In this document: one piece after another, positions 7,559 through 15,289 of the stretch | Numbering within the stretch: position 1 is the first letter of the stretch | Layout: every line of letters begins with the position of its first letter | Origin: Parablautia sp. Marseille-Q6255 | GTDB lineage: Bacteria; Bacillota; Clostridia; Lachnospirales; Lachnospiraceae | Length of the DNA: 64,000 bases | Assembly (NCBI RefSeq): GCF_951230155.1 | Contig: NZ_CATNVD010000022.1 | Location: 1 to 64,000 of the forward strand | Direction: 5' to 3' | Made by a program: the position numbers and the translations under genes | Notes under the pieces: model-generated | What the model was told of the DNA's origin: nothing | The model's database searches: none | The model's input: the letters and a program-made list of their open reading frames with translations, nothing else

Positions 7559-8923
7559 ATGAGTATTGCAAATGAACTGAAAAGAACAACACTAAAAACG
7601 GCGTTCCATTATCTGGAAAAAGATCCGGAAAAGAATGCGGTCAAATTGATGGAACTCGTAGACAAATTTGCCGGAAACGGTCCGGACAGCTTTCCAAAGC
7701 AGAGAGAAGCGTTTCGCAGCGTATTGGAAGATCCGCAGAACAATATGTATCAGTTAATTATGAGCGTTCTAAAAGACATTGATAAAGACGTTCTGAAAGC
7801 GACATTTGAAAATTTCTTTTTCAATGCGAATATTGTAGGCTGGCCGAAGCAGGAAGAAAACAGAAAAAAATACGGATGCAACATCCCGTGGGCGATCCTT
7901 CTTGATCCGACATCGGCATGCAACCTTCACTGTACGGGATGTTGGGCTGCTGAATACGGAAACAAACTGAATCTGACGTTTGATGAGATCGATTCTATCA
8001 TCTCTCAGGGAAAACGTCTCGGCGTTTATATGTACATCTATACGGGCGGGGAACCGCTGGTGCGGAAAAAGGATCTGATCGCTATCTGCGAGAAGCACAG
8101 CGACTGTCAGTTTTTAAGCTTTACAAATGCTACACTGATCGATGAAGCGTTCGCAGACGATATGCTTCGGGTCAAAAACTTTATTCCGGCAATCAGTGTC
8201 GAAGGTTTTGAAAAGGCAACGGATGGACGCCGCGGAGACGGTACGTATCAGAAAGTGGTGCGTGCGATGAAGCTGCTGAAAGAAAAGCATCTGCCGTTCG
8301 GTCTGTCGTGCTGCTATACAAGCCAGAATCTTGATTCAATCAGCTCCTTTGAATTTATCGATCAGATGGTAGAATGGGGAGCAAAATTTGTCTGGTATTT
8401 CCATTATATGCCGGTTGGAAATGATGCAGTCTTAGATCTTCTTCCCAATCCGCAGCAGAGAGAATTTATGTATCACAGGATACGTGAGATAAGAAGAACA
8501 AAACCGATCTTTGCAATGGATTTCCAGAATGACGGCGAATACGTCGGCGGCTGCATTGCGGGCGGAAGACGATATCTGCATATCAATGCAAACGGTGATG
8601 TGGACCCTTGCGTTTTTATCCATTATTCTGATTCCAATATTCGGGAAAAGACGCTGCTTGAATGTTTGCAGTCACCGATCTTTATGGAATACCATAAAGA
8701 GCAGCCGTTTAATGAAAATCATCTGCGTCCGTGTCCGATGCTTGAGAATCCGGAAAAGCTGCGCACAATGGTACACAGGACAGAGGCAGTCTCGACCGAT
8801 CTGCAGTCTCCTGAGAGTGTAGATCATCTGTGCGATAAATGTGTAAACTACGCAGAAAACTGGACGCCGACGGCACAGAAGCTGTGGAGTGAGAGTCAGG
8901 AAAAGAAGAAGCTTATGTCATAG
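7559..8923 (+). CDS. radical SAM protein
   Basis: A 454-residue radical SAM enzyme. The [4Fe-4S]-binding CxxxCxxC is CNLHCTGC at about residue 120, preceded by WAILLDPTSA. The SAM-binding GGEP motif is in YIYTGGEPLVRKKDL. The C-terminal region has several cysteines (GGCIAGGRRYLHINANGDVDPCVF, then HLRPCPMLENP and HLCDKCVNYAENW) like SPASM-type auxiliary cluster domains. The N-terminal 100 residues form a helical extension common in this clostridial subgroup. The reaction is unknown and no precursor peptide is visible nearby. AAGGAG lies seven bases before ATG 7559. The stop codon falls within the left arm of a terminator hairpin. Confidence 0.9.
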   Translation: MSIANELKRTTLKTAFHYLEKDPEKNAVKLMELVDKFAGNGPDSFPKQREAFRSVLEDPQNNMYQLIMSVLKDIDKDVLKATFENFFFNANIVGWPKQEENRKKYGCNIPWAILLDPTSACNLHCTGCWAAEYGNKLNLTFDEIDSIISQGKRLGVYMYIYTGGEPLVRKKDLIAICEKHSDCQFLSFTNATLIDEAFADDMLRVKNFIPAISVEGFEKATDGRRGDGTYQKVVRAMKLLKEKHLPFGLSCCYTSQNLDSISSFEFIDQMVEWGAKFVWYFHYMPVGNDAVLDLLPNPQQREFMYHRIREIRRTKPIFAMDFQNDGEYVGGCIAGGRRYLHINANGDVDPCVFIHYSDSNIREKTLLECLQSPIFMEYHKEQPFNENHLRPCPMLENPEKLRTMVHRTEAVSTDLQSPESVDHLCDKCVNYAENWTPTAQKLWSESQEKKKLMS

Positions 8924-8967
8924 AAAAATCTTGTCACGCGGATGCCCACAAGTTTTTCTATGACATA
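8914..8967. terminator. bidirectional terminator spanning the stop codon
   Basis: TATGTCATAGAAAAATCTTGT (8914-8934) pairs with ACAAGTTTTTCTATGACATA (8948-8967) with a single bulge: about 20 paired bases. It contains the last codons of the radical SAM gene and lies 24 nt from the end of the convergent histidine kinase gene, so it can serve both. Confidence 0.8.
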
Positions 8968-8990
8968 ACCATTAAGATACGCACAGAAAA

Positions 8991-10406
8991 TCAGGGTGTT
9001 TGCAGCCGCAGTGTAAAAATAGCTCCTTCTGATGGCGCATTTGACGCGGTCAGAGTTGCACCTATTTTCTGTGCCGCAGATTGTGCGATTGCCAGACCAA
9101 TCCCGAAAATTCCACCTTTACCTTTGTAGCACCTTTCAAAGAGATGCGGGAGATCGTTTTCTGCTATGCCGTCCCCGTTATCTGCTACGGAAATGCAGAG
9201 ATCGTGTTCCGCAGCAGTTACCGATATCGTTACATTTGTTTTCGCATAGCGGATGGCATTGGTCAGAAAGTTTTCCAAAATCGTGCAGATTAATTCATTA
9301 TCTCCATACACGCAAACTGCCTCATCGAAGGGAAGCAGTGACAGGGTGATGCCATTTTTTAAAGCAAGCCCGCAGCACCGATCAAGACATGCTTCAATCG
9401 GATCGATGATCAGAAGCGGTTCCAGCTTTGTTGGAGCAGTTTCACTCTCTAATCGTGAGAGTGTGAGAAGACTGTTTACCAATGTTGTGAGCCGGATGCT
9501 TTCGGTTAGAATAGTATGCGCAGCATCTTCTGGAGCAGAAAAACGTCTCTGCTCGATTCCTTGTGCATACCCGCTGATAGACATAAGCGGATTGCGCAGC
9601 TCGTGTGAAACATTCTGAAAAAAATTTCGTTGTATTTTGTCGGAATGAAGGAGCTGTGCAGACATCTGATTCATTGCAAGCCGGAGCGATTCCAGCTCTT
9701 TGAGTGAAAAGGATGGTTTTATCTCAGTGAATTTTCCGCTGCCTATTGATGAAGCTTCCTTGCAAAGCGTATGAAGAGGAAGCGTAATACTGCGAACAAT
9801 TAGTAATAAGACAAAAAACATAAGCAGCATAAGAATAGAGGAAATGATAAGCACGAATATGCTTGCATCTTTGATCCAGTCTCCGATATCTGAGATGGCG
9901 CTGTAGACAACAATGTACTTGATCTGTGGAAATTCCGATGGGACTTGATACGTATTGATCAGATAAGCATGTCCGTCGGTGCTTTCGAATTCTGAGGTAT
10001 TATATGCGGAAAAATCATCCTGCTGGAGAAGATATTCTGCAAAATCTTGCGAAAGCGGTGAAAGGCGTTCCCGTTCCTGTTCCTCTCTTGGGTAAATAAC
10101 GTGCATGCGGGATTCAAAAATCATCAGTTTGGCGCTGCCCGTCGTTTTGCGCATCAGTGAGCCGATTGCAAACAGAAAATCAGGGATGGAATCATTTGGC
10201 ACAATATCTGTATCAGAATCAGATCGAAAGTATTCCTCTATTAGTGGAGTGATCTTTTGCTGTAGAGAATCCAGTTTCAAAGCAGCTTTTTTGTAAGCGT
10301 ACTTTTCTGCACTGTGATGAAAAATCAGACAGGAAAGAGGCGGGAGCAGAAGTAAAACAAGGATTGTAGGCAAAAAAATACGAAAAAAAATAGTTTGTTT
10401 TCTCAA
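8991..10406 (-). CDS. sensor histidine kinase
   Basis: A 471-residue membrane histidine kinase. TM1 is at about 9-28, an extracytoplasmic sensor region at 30-180, TM2 at about 181-204, and a HAMP linker follows. The phospho-acceptor is His268 in NVSHELRNPLMSISGYAQ. ATPase motifs are the N-box ENFLTNAIRYAK and the G-boxes VADNGDGIAEND and GIFGIGLAIAQ. It overlaps the response regulator by 4 nt (ATGA), so the two are translationally coupled and form one two-component system. The signal is unknown. Nearby secreted esterase and SUMF1-like genes on the other side of IS-A are candidate targets. Confidence 0.93.
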   Translation of the reverse strand: MRKQTIFFRIFLPTILVLLLLPPLSCLIFHHSAEKYAYKKAALKLDSLQQKITPLIEEYFRSDSDTDIVPNDSIPDFLFAIGSLMRKTTGSAKLMIFESRMHVIYPREEQERERLSPLSQDFAEYLLQQDDFSAYNTSEFESTDGHAYLINTYQVPSEFPQIKYIVVYSAISDIGDWIKDASIFVLIISSILMLLMFFVLLLIVRSITLPLHTLCKEASSIGSGKFTEIKPSFSLKELESLRLAMNQMSAQLLHSDKIQRNFFQNVSHELRNPLMSISGYAQGIEQRRFSAPEDAAHTILTESIRLTTLVNSLLTLSRLESETAPTKLEPLLIIDPIEACLDRCCGLALKNGITLSLLPFDEAVCVYGDNELICTILENFLTNAIRYAKTNVTISVTAAEHDLCISVADNGDGIAENDLPHLFERCYKGKGGIFGIGLAIAQSAAQKIGATLTASNAPSEGAIFTLRLQTP

Positions 10407-11104
10407 TGCACTTCCTCCTTAACAAGTCGAAATCCAAATCCCCAGACGGTTTCAATATGAATATCGCTTTGCCTTTCACGCAGCTTCCGGCGCAGTCTTT
10501 TCACAAGGTCATCCGCAGCGCGAGTATCAGCCTGCCATTCCATTTTCCATAATGTCTGTAGAAGCTCTTCCCGGCTGACGGCCCGTTCCTGATGCAGGAT
10601 CATATATGATAGAAAATCGAATTCAGCAGGGGTCAAAGGGAGCGGCTGCTGATTCAGCATTGCTGTGTGCAGGCAGGGAAAAAGCGTTAATGTTCCAATT
10701 GTCAGTTCGGGTGGTGTACTATTTTCCACAGCCGTTTTTTGTGCTCGACGTAAAACAGCCCGAACCCTTGTAACTAATTCCTGAGGGAGAAAAGGCTTGA
10801 CCAGATAATCATCGCTTCCCAGCGTCAACCCTGTAATCCGGTCGAACGGACTATCTTTGGCAGAGACCATAATAATAGGAAGATCGGGATTTGTCTGGCG
10901 CAGTTTTGAGCAAATGCTCAGACCATCGCTGCCCGGCATCATAATGTCAAGGATCACTAAATCCGGCATTTTTTGAATGCAGGCGTTCAATAGAGTATCC
11001 CCGTCCGGATAGGCTTGGACATCAAAACCTTCCTGAACTAAAAAAAGAGCAATTAAGTCGCGGATATTTTTTTCATCATCTGCAAGATAAACGGATTGAG
11101 CCAT
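10403..11104 (-). CDS. response regulator, OmpR/PhoB family
   Basis: A 233-residue regulator. The receiver domain has the acidic pair DD at 9-10, phosphorylation site Asp53 in LVILDIMMPG, and the VSAKDS switch motif. The C-terminal winged helix (about 135-230) ends with HIETVWGFGFRLV, typical of OmpR-type DNA-binding domains. ATG 11104 is preceded by AGGAGG on the minus strand. A clear promoter and two 11-bp tandem repeats lie just upstream, suggesting autoregulation by direct-repeat binding, as known for OmpR-family regulators. Confidence 0.94.
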   Translation of the reverse strand: MAQSVYLADDEKNIRDLIALFLVQEGFDVQAYPDGDTLLNACIQKMPDLVILDIMMPGSDGLSICSKLRQTNPDLPIIMVSAKDSPFDRITGLTLGSDDYLVKPFLPQELVTRVRAVLRRAQKTAVENSTPPELTIGTLTLFPCLHTAMLNQQPLPLTPAEFDFLSYMILHQERAVSREELLQTLWKMEWQADTRAADDLVKRLRRKLRERQSDIHIETVWGFGFRLVKEEVH

Positions 11105-11135
11105 AAGATACCTCCTGTGCTGCGTTTATTTATGT

Positions 11136-11164
11136 ATCATAGCATTTTGCGCATGCGAGGTAAA
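11136..11164 (-). promoter_or_regulatory. promoter of the two-component operon
   Basis: On the minus strand TTTACC (11164-11159), a 17-nt spacer and TATGAT (11141-11136). It lies about 30 nt before the response regulator start. Confidence 0.7.
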
Positions 11165-11169
11165 GAGCT

Positions 11170-11194
11170 GCCACAAAATTGCCACAAAATTGCC
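11170..11194 (-). promoter_or_regulatory. tandem 11-bp repeat, probable response-regulator operator
   Basis: GCCACAAAATT occurs twice in direct tandem (11170-11180, 11181-11191), followed by GCC. One turn-of-helix spacing is what OmpR-family dimers recognise, and the site abuts the upstream side of the -35 element. Confidence 0.55.
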
Positions 11195-11308
11195 GCGGCT
11201 TATCCCTCGAAAAACCTAAGAAAAGTGTGCTAGTATGAAACCGGGGAGCAGGAGATGATAGATGATGAAAGAGAGCTGCAAAACAAAATGGAGACAGGAG
11301 GCGAAAGA

Positions 11309-11344
11309 TTGAAAATGAGAAGTAGAGGGTATCCATTCCCTTAA
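11309..11344 (+). CDS. short leader peptide in front of IS-A
   Basis: AGGAGG, seven bases, then TTG opens an 11-codon frame reading MKMRSRGYPFP, ending at TAA 11342-11344. The stop overlaps the left junction of IS-A and would also be present in the uninterrupted site. A similar 7-codon frame with the same spacing precedes IS-B (27030-27053). Together they suggest a conserved leader peptide upstream of the esterase and ATP-grasp genes, but translation is not proven. Confidence 0.35.
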   Translation: MKMRSRGYPFP

Positions 11345-11408
11345 GTACACGACAAATAAGCCATCTTTCGGTGGCTGCTTTAAAAATTGAATATTAGAAA
11401 TGTTAAGG

Positions 11409-12656
11409 TTATGCAGTTGCTGACTTGATTTTATAACCTTGATTCCTTGCTATGATGATTGCCTGCTCTACTGTAATCTCACGGTCCGCAGGCGGTAGGT
11501 CGGATTTTTGGTAAAGTTCTGCATTATAGTTTTCCCCGTTCTTCAACATGTGGTATAATGCGGTAAGAAGCATTCTTGCTATTGCAAGGATTGCTTTCTT
11601 GTGACCGCGACGCTTTCTGATACGGAGATAACGGTTACGCATTTCAGGATGCTTAGTGCTTTTTACGACAGCGTTTGCGCACTGTACTAAAAGCGGTTTG
11701 ATGTAGCATCCGGCCTTGGACACCCGGACAGATTTTTTCTTCCCTGCACTTTCATTGTTGGTTGGTGTAAGCCCAGCCCATGAGCACAAGTGTTTCGCCG
11801 AAGGAAAAGCCTCCATATTGGTACCGATTTCGGAAATGATTCCGATGGCAGTGAAAGTACTGCTGATACCAGGAGCGGTTTGAAGAATGGAAAGTTCCTG
11901 CTGATAGGGAGCGGCGAGCGCAAGAATGAGTTCTTCAAGCTCTGCTTTCCGGGATTCAAGGTTTTCATAATGAGCTTTGATTACTTTGAGTTTGCCAGCC
12001 TGTTCCGGAGTGATATAGCCATCAATGGCATTGCGAAGCTCGGGAAGTTTTTTCTTCAGGCTTCTGAAAACAAGAGGTTCAAGGTCAAAGGAAGTATTTG
12101 CGGGATTTTCCAAAAGTTTATCCAGTATCGCCTGAGCAGATTTGCCGAAGGTGTCCGAAACAACGTTTCCCAACTGGATATTGGAAACCGTGAGACAGTT
12201 CTGCAAACGATTCTTTTCGCTTGATTTGAAGCAGGTTAGTTTGAAACGGTAACGCATTAGGTCGCGAAGCTGGCGAATGTCAGCAGGTGGCATAAAGCTT
12301 CCGGCAACAAGGTCATGCTTAAACAGGTCAGCAATCCATTTGGCATCTTTTTTGTCAGTTTTCTTTCCACGGATAGCCTTAACATATTTAGGATGAGCAA
12401 GGACAATCGAACAATCCGATTCCAAGATGTTATAAACAGGGATCCAGTATTTACCGGTAGATTCCATACAGACATCCTTGCAATTGCGATCGAGTAACCA
12501 CTGTAACAAAGTTTTCAGACCGCTCGTGTAGGTCGAAAACCGGCGGCTCTCGTAAGAAGTGACACCTTTATCGTTAGTAGAAGCGATACAGGCAACTACA
12601 AAAGTCTTGTGGACATCAATGCCACAGCAGATTTTGTACACGATTTTTAAAGCCAT
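11409..12656 (-). CDS. IS110 family transposase (recombinase)
   Basis: A 415-residue IS110 transposase. The N-terminal RuvC-like DEDD domain shows Asp14 in CGIDVHKTF, Glu65 in CMESTGKYWIPV, and Asp101/Asp104 in KTDKKDAKWIAD. The C-terminal Transposase_20 domain has ILQTAPGISSTFT, SWAGLTPTNNESAGKK with the candidate catalytic serine, and VSKAGCYIKPLLVQ. IS110 recombinases work with a structured bridge RNA encoded in the element. Start 12656 is chosen because GAAAGGAG lies six bases upstream; an in-frame ATG at 12686 lacks such a site. The frame is intact, so the element may be active. Confidence 0.95.
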   Translation of the reverse strand: MALKIVYKICCGIDVHKTFVVACIASTNDKGVTSYESRRFSTYTSGLKTLLQWLLDRNCKDVCMESTGKYWIPVYNILESDCSIVLAHPKYVKAIRGKKTDKKDAKWIADLFKHDLVAGSFMPPADIRQLRDLMRYRFKLTCFKSSEKNRLQNCLTVSNIQLGNVVSDTFGKSAQAILDKLLENPANTSFDLEPLVFRSLKKKLPELRNAIDGYITPEQAGKLKVIKAHYENLESRKAELEELILALAAPYQQELSILQTAPGISSTFTAIGIISEIGTNMEAFPSAKHLCSWAGLTPTNNESAGKKKSVRVSKAGCYIKPLLVQCANAVVKSTKHPEMRNRYLRIRKRRGHKKAILAIARMLLTALYHMLKNGENYNAELYQKSDLPPADREITVEQAIIIARNQGYKIKSATA

Positions 12657-12866
12657 AGGGACTCCTTTCAGAACCAGAAGGTTCACTAAAGATTATAGGG
12701 AGAGACGGCATTGACTGAACGCCTAAGCCATAAACGAGAATGTTTATACAAAGATAAGATTACGTGCTTGAAATCACACTTATTTGTGCTTGAAAAGGCG
12801 GACTACACATATAAACATACGGTCATCCGGCAAGCCGGACAGCCCACTCACCTCCCCGTGATTTGT
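12657..12866 (-). ncRNA. IS-A left-end non-coding region, candidate bridge RNA
   Basis: A 210-nt non-coding segment between the element boundary and the transposase start. In IS110-group elements this region encodes the bridge RNA that pairs with donor and target. Several stems are visible on the minus strand, for example TCCGGCTTGCCGGA (12841-12828) and a GGA/TCC-closed loop at 12829-12801. The first 30 nt are conserved with IS-B while the rest diverges, as expected for variable guide loops. Actual RNA ends cannot be read. Confidence 0.55.
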
Positions 12867-12910
12867 AGTATACCGAGTTCCCTATAAGAAGAATTATAAA
12901 GAAAAAATAA

Positions 12911-12948
12911 GCTCAGGAAAACATTTTCATAACGTTTTGTGCCTGAGC
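12911..12948 (+). ncRNA. leader hairpin upstream of the esterase gene (copy A)
   Basis: GCTCAGG (12911-12917) pairs with CCTGAGC (12942-12948), with an inner AAAAC/GTTTT stem and an apical loop containing TTTCATAAC. The ribosome binding site AAAGGA follows seven bases later. The same layout with a different stem but the same TTTCATAAC and GTGCCT segments is found at 28643-28687. Note that the esterase frame stays open through this hairpin back to 12862, but no start codon with a ribosome binding site lies there. Confidence 0.5.
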
Positions 12949-12972
12949 GAAGCGAAAGGAATGGATATAAAC

Positions 12973-13848
12973 ATGAAAAATAGAAACATGGTAAAAAAAA
13001 GAATCGGTATAGTACTGACCGCAGCGGCGCTGTCAGTCGCAGTAGGAAGCGCAGTTATTCTGGCATCAGAGGAAGAGACACAGACTTCCTCCATTGAATC
13101 AGAAACAGAATCTGTAATGTCCGAGAAGGAGAGCGAAAGCGCAACGTCTGAAATGGAGAGCGAAACATCTGAAACGGAAAGTCTAAAATTTCAGGAAATG
13201 AGTATTTCTGCGGAGCAGGCGGAAAAGCTGCAATATTATCTCTATATACCGGAAAAGCAGACGAATCATATGCCGCTGATCGTTTATTTACATGGAGCAA
13301 GCGCAAAAGGTCAGGAACTGCAGCTGCTGACCTCCACGGAAGAATTTCCGAAATATTTACAGGAGGGAGAGCTGGGAAAAATTGAAGCTTATGTGCTTAT
13401 GCCGCAATTGCCGTCAGAACAGAAAAGCTGGAGAAATATAGATGAATTACTTTATAATCTGATTCAGGATACGGTTGCTGAATTTTCTATTGATGAAAAA
13501 AATATTTCTTTGACAGGATTTAGTATCGGTGGTACAGGTACGTGGGAGCTTGCAAAAAAATATCCGGAACTCTTTGCACGGATCGCTCCATTATCAGGCA
13601 GTGCAAGAGGAGTGCTGGATAGTGCAGAGGAAATGAAAGACATTTCGGCGTGGGTTTTTGTCAGCGATGAAGATACGGTAATTCGTCCGAATTCTTCGGA
13701 GGATATGGTACATCAATTAAAGCGGGCGGGCGCAAAGGCAACGATCCATTTGTTTGAGGGTGCAGAGCACGAAGAAGTATCTTCGCTTGTCTGGCTTGAC
13801 GAAATGATAAAACTTGCAGACTGGCTGACCGGTGAGGTCAGCTATTAG
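12973..13848 (+). CDS. secreted alpha/beta-hydrolase (esterase / phospholipase-carboxylesterase type)
   Basis: A 291-residue exported hydrolase. The start is followed by KKR and a hydrophobic signal segment (IGIVLTAAALSVAVGSAVIL), then a Glu/Ser/Thr-rich linker of about 45 residues. The hydrolase core has LIVYLHGAS (oxyanion), nucleophile Ser in GFSIGGTGTWELA, Asp in VSDEDTVIRP and His in GAEHEEV, a complete triad. This resembles poly(3-hydroxybutyrate) depolymerase/feruloyl-esterase-like enzymes; the substrate is unknown. ATG 12973 is chosen 12 nt after AAAGGA; ATG 12961 touches it. The SUMF1-like gene begins 9 nt downstream, so they form an operon. Confidence 0.85.
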   Translation: MKNRNMVKKRIGIVLTAAALSVAVGSAVILASEEETQTSSIESETESVMSEKESESATSEMESETSETESLKFQEMSISAEQAEKLQYYLYIPEKQTNHMPLIVYLHGASAKGQELQLLTSTEEFPKYLQEGELGKIEAYVLMPQLPSEQKSWRNIDELLYNLIQDTVAEFSIDEKNISLTGFSIGGTGTWELAKKYPELFARIAPLSGSARGVLDSAEEMKDISAWVFVSDEDTVIRPNSSEDMVHQLKRAGAKATIHLFEGAEHEEVSSLVWLDEMIKLADWLTGEVSY

Positions 13849-13857
13849 GAGGACGGT

Positions 13858-15180
13858 ATGAAGAAAGAAAAAAGATGCTTGAGCGTTCTTTTTGCAGTAT
13901 GTCTGCTTGGTTTCTTACTTTCCGCAGGCGTGTCTGCAGAAGAAGAAACGAAGAAGAGTGCTATGAATATGTATACAAACAGTGATCTTATTGAAAAAGA
14001 GCAGCCCGAACTCAACGAAGAAACAAAAGCTTTAATCGCGCAGTATCAAAACGATCCTGCCATAGAGAATTACGTGAAGCTCAGGGAGATGGTAATTGAA
14101 AATTATGAAGCAGTATTAGACCGGAAAGAAACAAAGTTGGACGAGCTAAAAGAAGAGACACAGGGAAAACCGGGCGGAGATGAGATTGTTGCAGAGATGG
14201 AAGAGATCGTTCAGGAGATGTATATTACTTACTGGGATCGTATCAACAGTAATATGCTGCGCTTTACAGATCCACGGCTTTTGCAATGGAAGGTTTCGGA
14301 GGCATCTCAATATGAGTATATTCCGGTTATGGGTGCTGGGGAGAGCGTTTATGTGAAACGTACGCCTGTGACGAATGCAGAATATGCCAAGTTTCTGAAA
14401 GCGACAGGCTATCAGGCTCCTTCGAACTGGATCGATGGCGCTTATCCCAAAGGTGAAGAAGAACTTCCGGTAAATGATGTTTCGTATACAGACGCACAGG
14501 CGTACTGCGCCTGGCTGACAGAACAGGATGGCACGGATACTTACCGGCTTCCGAGTGAAGGTGAGTGGGAGCTTGCCGCAGGACATATGCCAAAAGGCGC
14601 AGATTTTAACTGCGGAGTAAACGAGGGAAGAACCTCAGTTGACGCGTATGCGGATGTGACGAGGGGAGCGCATGGGGGGATAGATTTTTGGGGAAATGTT
14701 TGGGAATGGACTTCTACGGAGCGTACGAATGCAGATGGAGAAGTTGTCTTTGGCGTAAAGGGAGGTTCGTGGAAATCTGACAGAACCGATTGCCGCACGG
14801 AGTATAGAGAAGAAGGGCGAGAGGAAGCAGAAGGCTATGAAGACGTAGGATTTCGTGTGATCCGGATTTTGGATGGAAATGAGCCGGAACAGCAAGCAGA
14901 GATTGATACGCTTGCCTCTCCGATCATCACGGGGAAAGCCTCGAAAGACAGTATTACGCTTTCGTGGAAAGGCGTGGAAGGTGCAGTGGAATATCAGATA
15001 TTTGAATACCATGAAATAAGCGGTCTGGTAAGTATGGTTGCTCGGACAGAAGAAACAGAAATCTCTATATTAAATCTGGAATCAGGAAAGACGTACCGAT
15101 ACATTGTCCAACCAATATCTTACACGGCAGCCGCAGATAACGTAACAGCGGAGAACAGCATTACGATTACCTGTGAATAA
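13858..15180 (+). CDS. secreted SUMF1 (formylglycine-generating-enzyme-like) protein with fibronectin III-type tail
   Basis: A 440-residue exported protein with a signal peptide (KKEKRCLSVLFAVCLLGFLLSAGVSA), a helical acidic region (about 30-130), a SUMF1/FGE-sulfatase domain (about 145-340; TPVTNAEYAKFLKATGY, RLPSEGEWELAAG, FWGNVWEWTS, VKGGSWKSDRTDCRTEYRE, VGFRVIRI), then an FN3-like beta-rich domain (about 355-440). In true formylglycine-generating enzymes two cysteines bind copper in the GGS...C...C region. Here the first position is Ser (WKSDRTDC), so sulfatase activation is unlikely and a carbohydrate/lectin-like binding role is more plausible. No sulfatase gene is nearby. It ends at a strong terminator. 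Confidence 0.85.
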   Translation: MKKEKRCLSVLFAVCLLGFLLSAGVSAEEETKKSAMNMYTNSDLIEKEQPELNEETKALIAQYQNDPAIENYVKLREMVIENYEAVLDRKETKLDELKEETQGKPGGDEIVAEMEEIVQEMYITYWDRINSNMLRFTDPRLLQWKVSEASQYEYIPVMGAGESVYVKRTPVTNAEYAKFLKATGYQAPSNWIDGAYPKGEEELPVNDVSYTDAQAYCAWLTEQDGTDTYRLPSEGEWELAAGHMPKGADFNCGVNEGRTSVDAYADVTRGAHGGIDFWGNVWEWTSTERTNADGEVVFGVKGGSWKSDRTDCRTEYREEGREEAEGYEDVGFRVIRILDGNEPEQQAEIDTLASPIITGKASKDSITLSWKGVEGAVEYQIFEYHEISGLVSMVARTEETEISILNLESGKTYRYIVQPISYTAAADNVTAENSITITCE

Positions 15181-15189
15181 AAAAGAATT

Positions 15190-15246
15190 AAAATACCCTG
15201 AACGTAAGGTGCAGTAAAAAACTGCGCCATTCGATCAGGGTATTTT
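15190..15246. terminator. terminator between convergent SUMF1-like and htpG genes
   Basis: AAAATACCCTGA (15190-15201) pairs with TCAGGGTATTTT (15235-15246), enclosing a smaller GCAGT/ACTGC hairpin. T-runs flank both sides, so it can act on both strands. Confidence 0.85.
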
Positions 15247-15289
15247 TGCCGTTCTCAGATAGTATGCTCTTTTTTATAGCTGTTTTTCA

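Larger units (their letters stand above)
11346..12866 (-). mobile_element. IS110-family insertion sequence (IS-A)
   Basis: A 1521-bp element with its transposase on the minus strand. Boundaries come from comparison with IS-B: both have a 63-nt right end after the stop codon finishing in TTATTTGTC-R-TG, and a left end beginning ACAnAnCACG then GAGGTGAGTGG. A CT dinucleotide (AG on the plus strand, 11344-11345 and 12867-12868) abuts both ends, as in IS621-type insertions. There are no terminal inverted repeats or target duplication, as expected for IS110. It separates the two-component genes from the esterase/SUMF1 pair. Confidence 0.85.

Noticed and set aside
12801-12829. Guide-like segments in a loop of the IS-A left end: TGTAG complementary to the left boundary, GTATGTT similar to the left target with two G-U pairs
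   Set aside because: Matches are only 5-7 nt and could be chance; without a modelled bridge RNA fold the loop cannot be assigned to donor or target.
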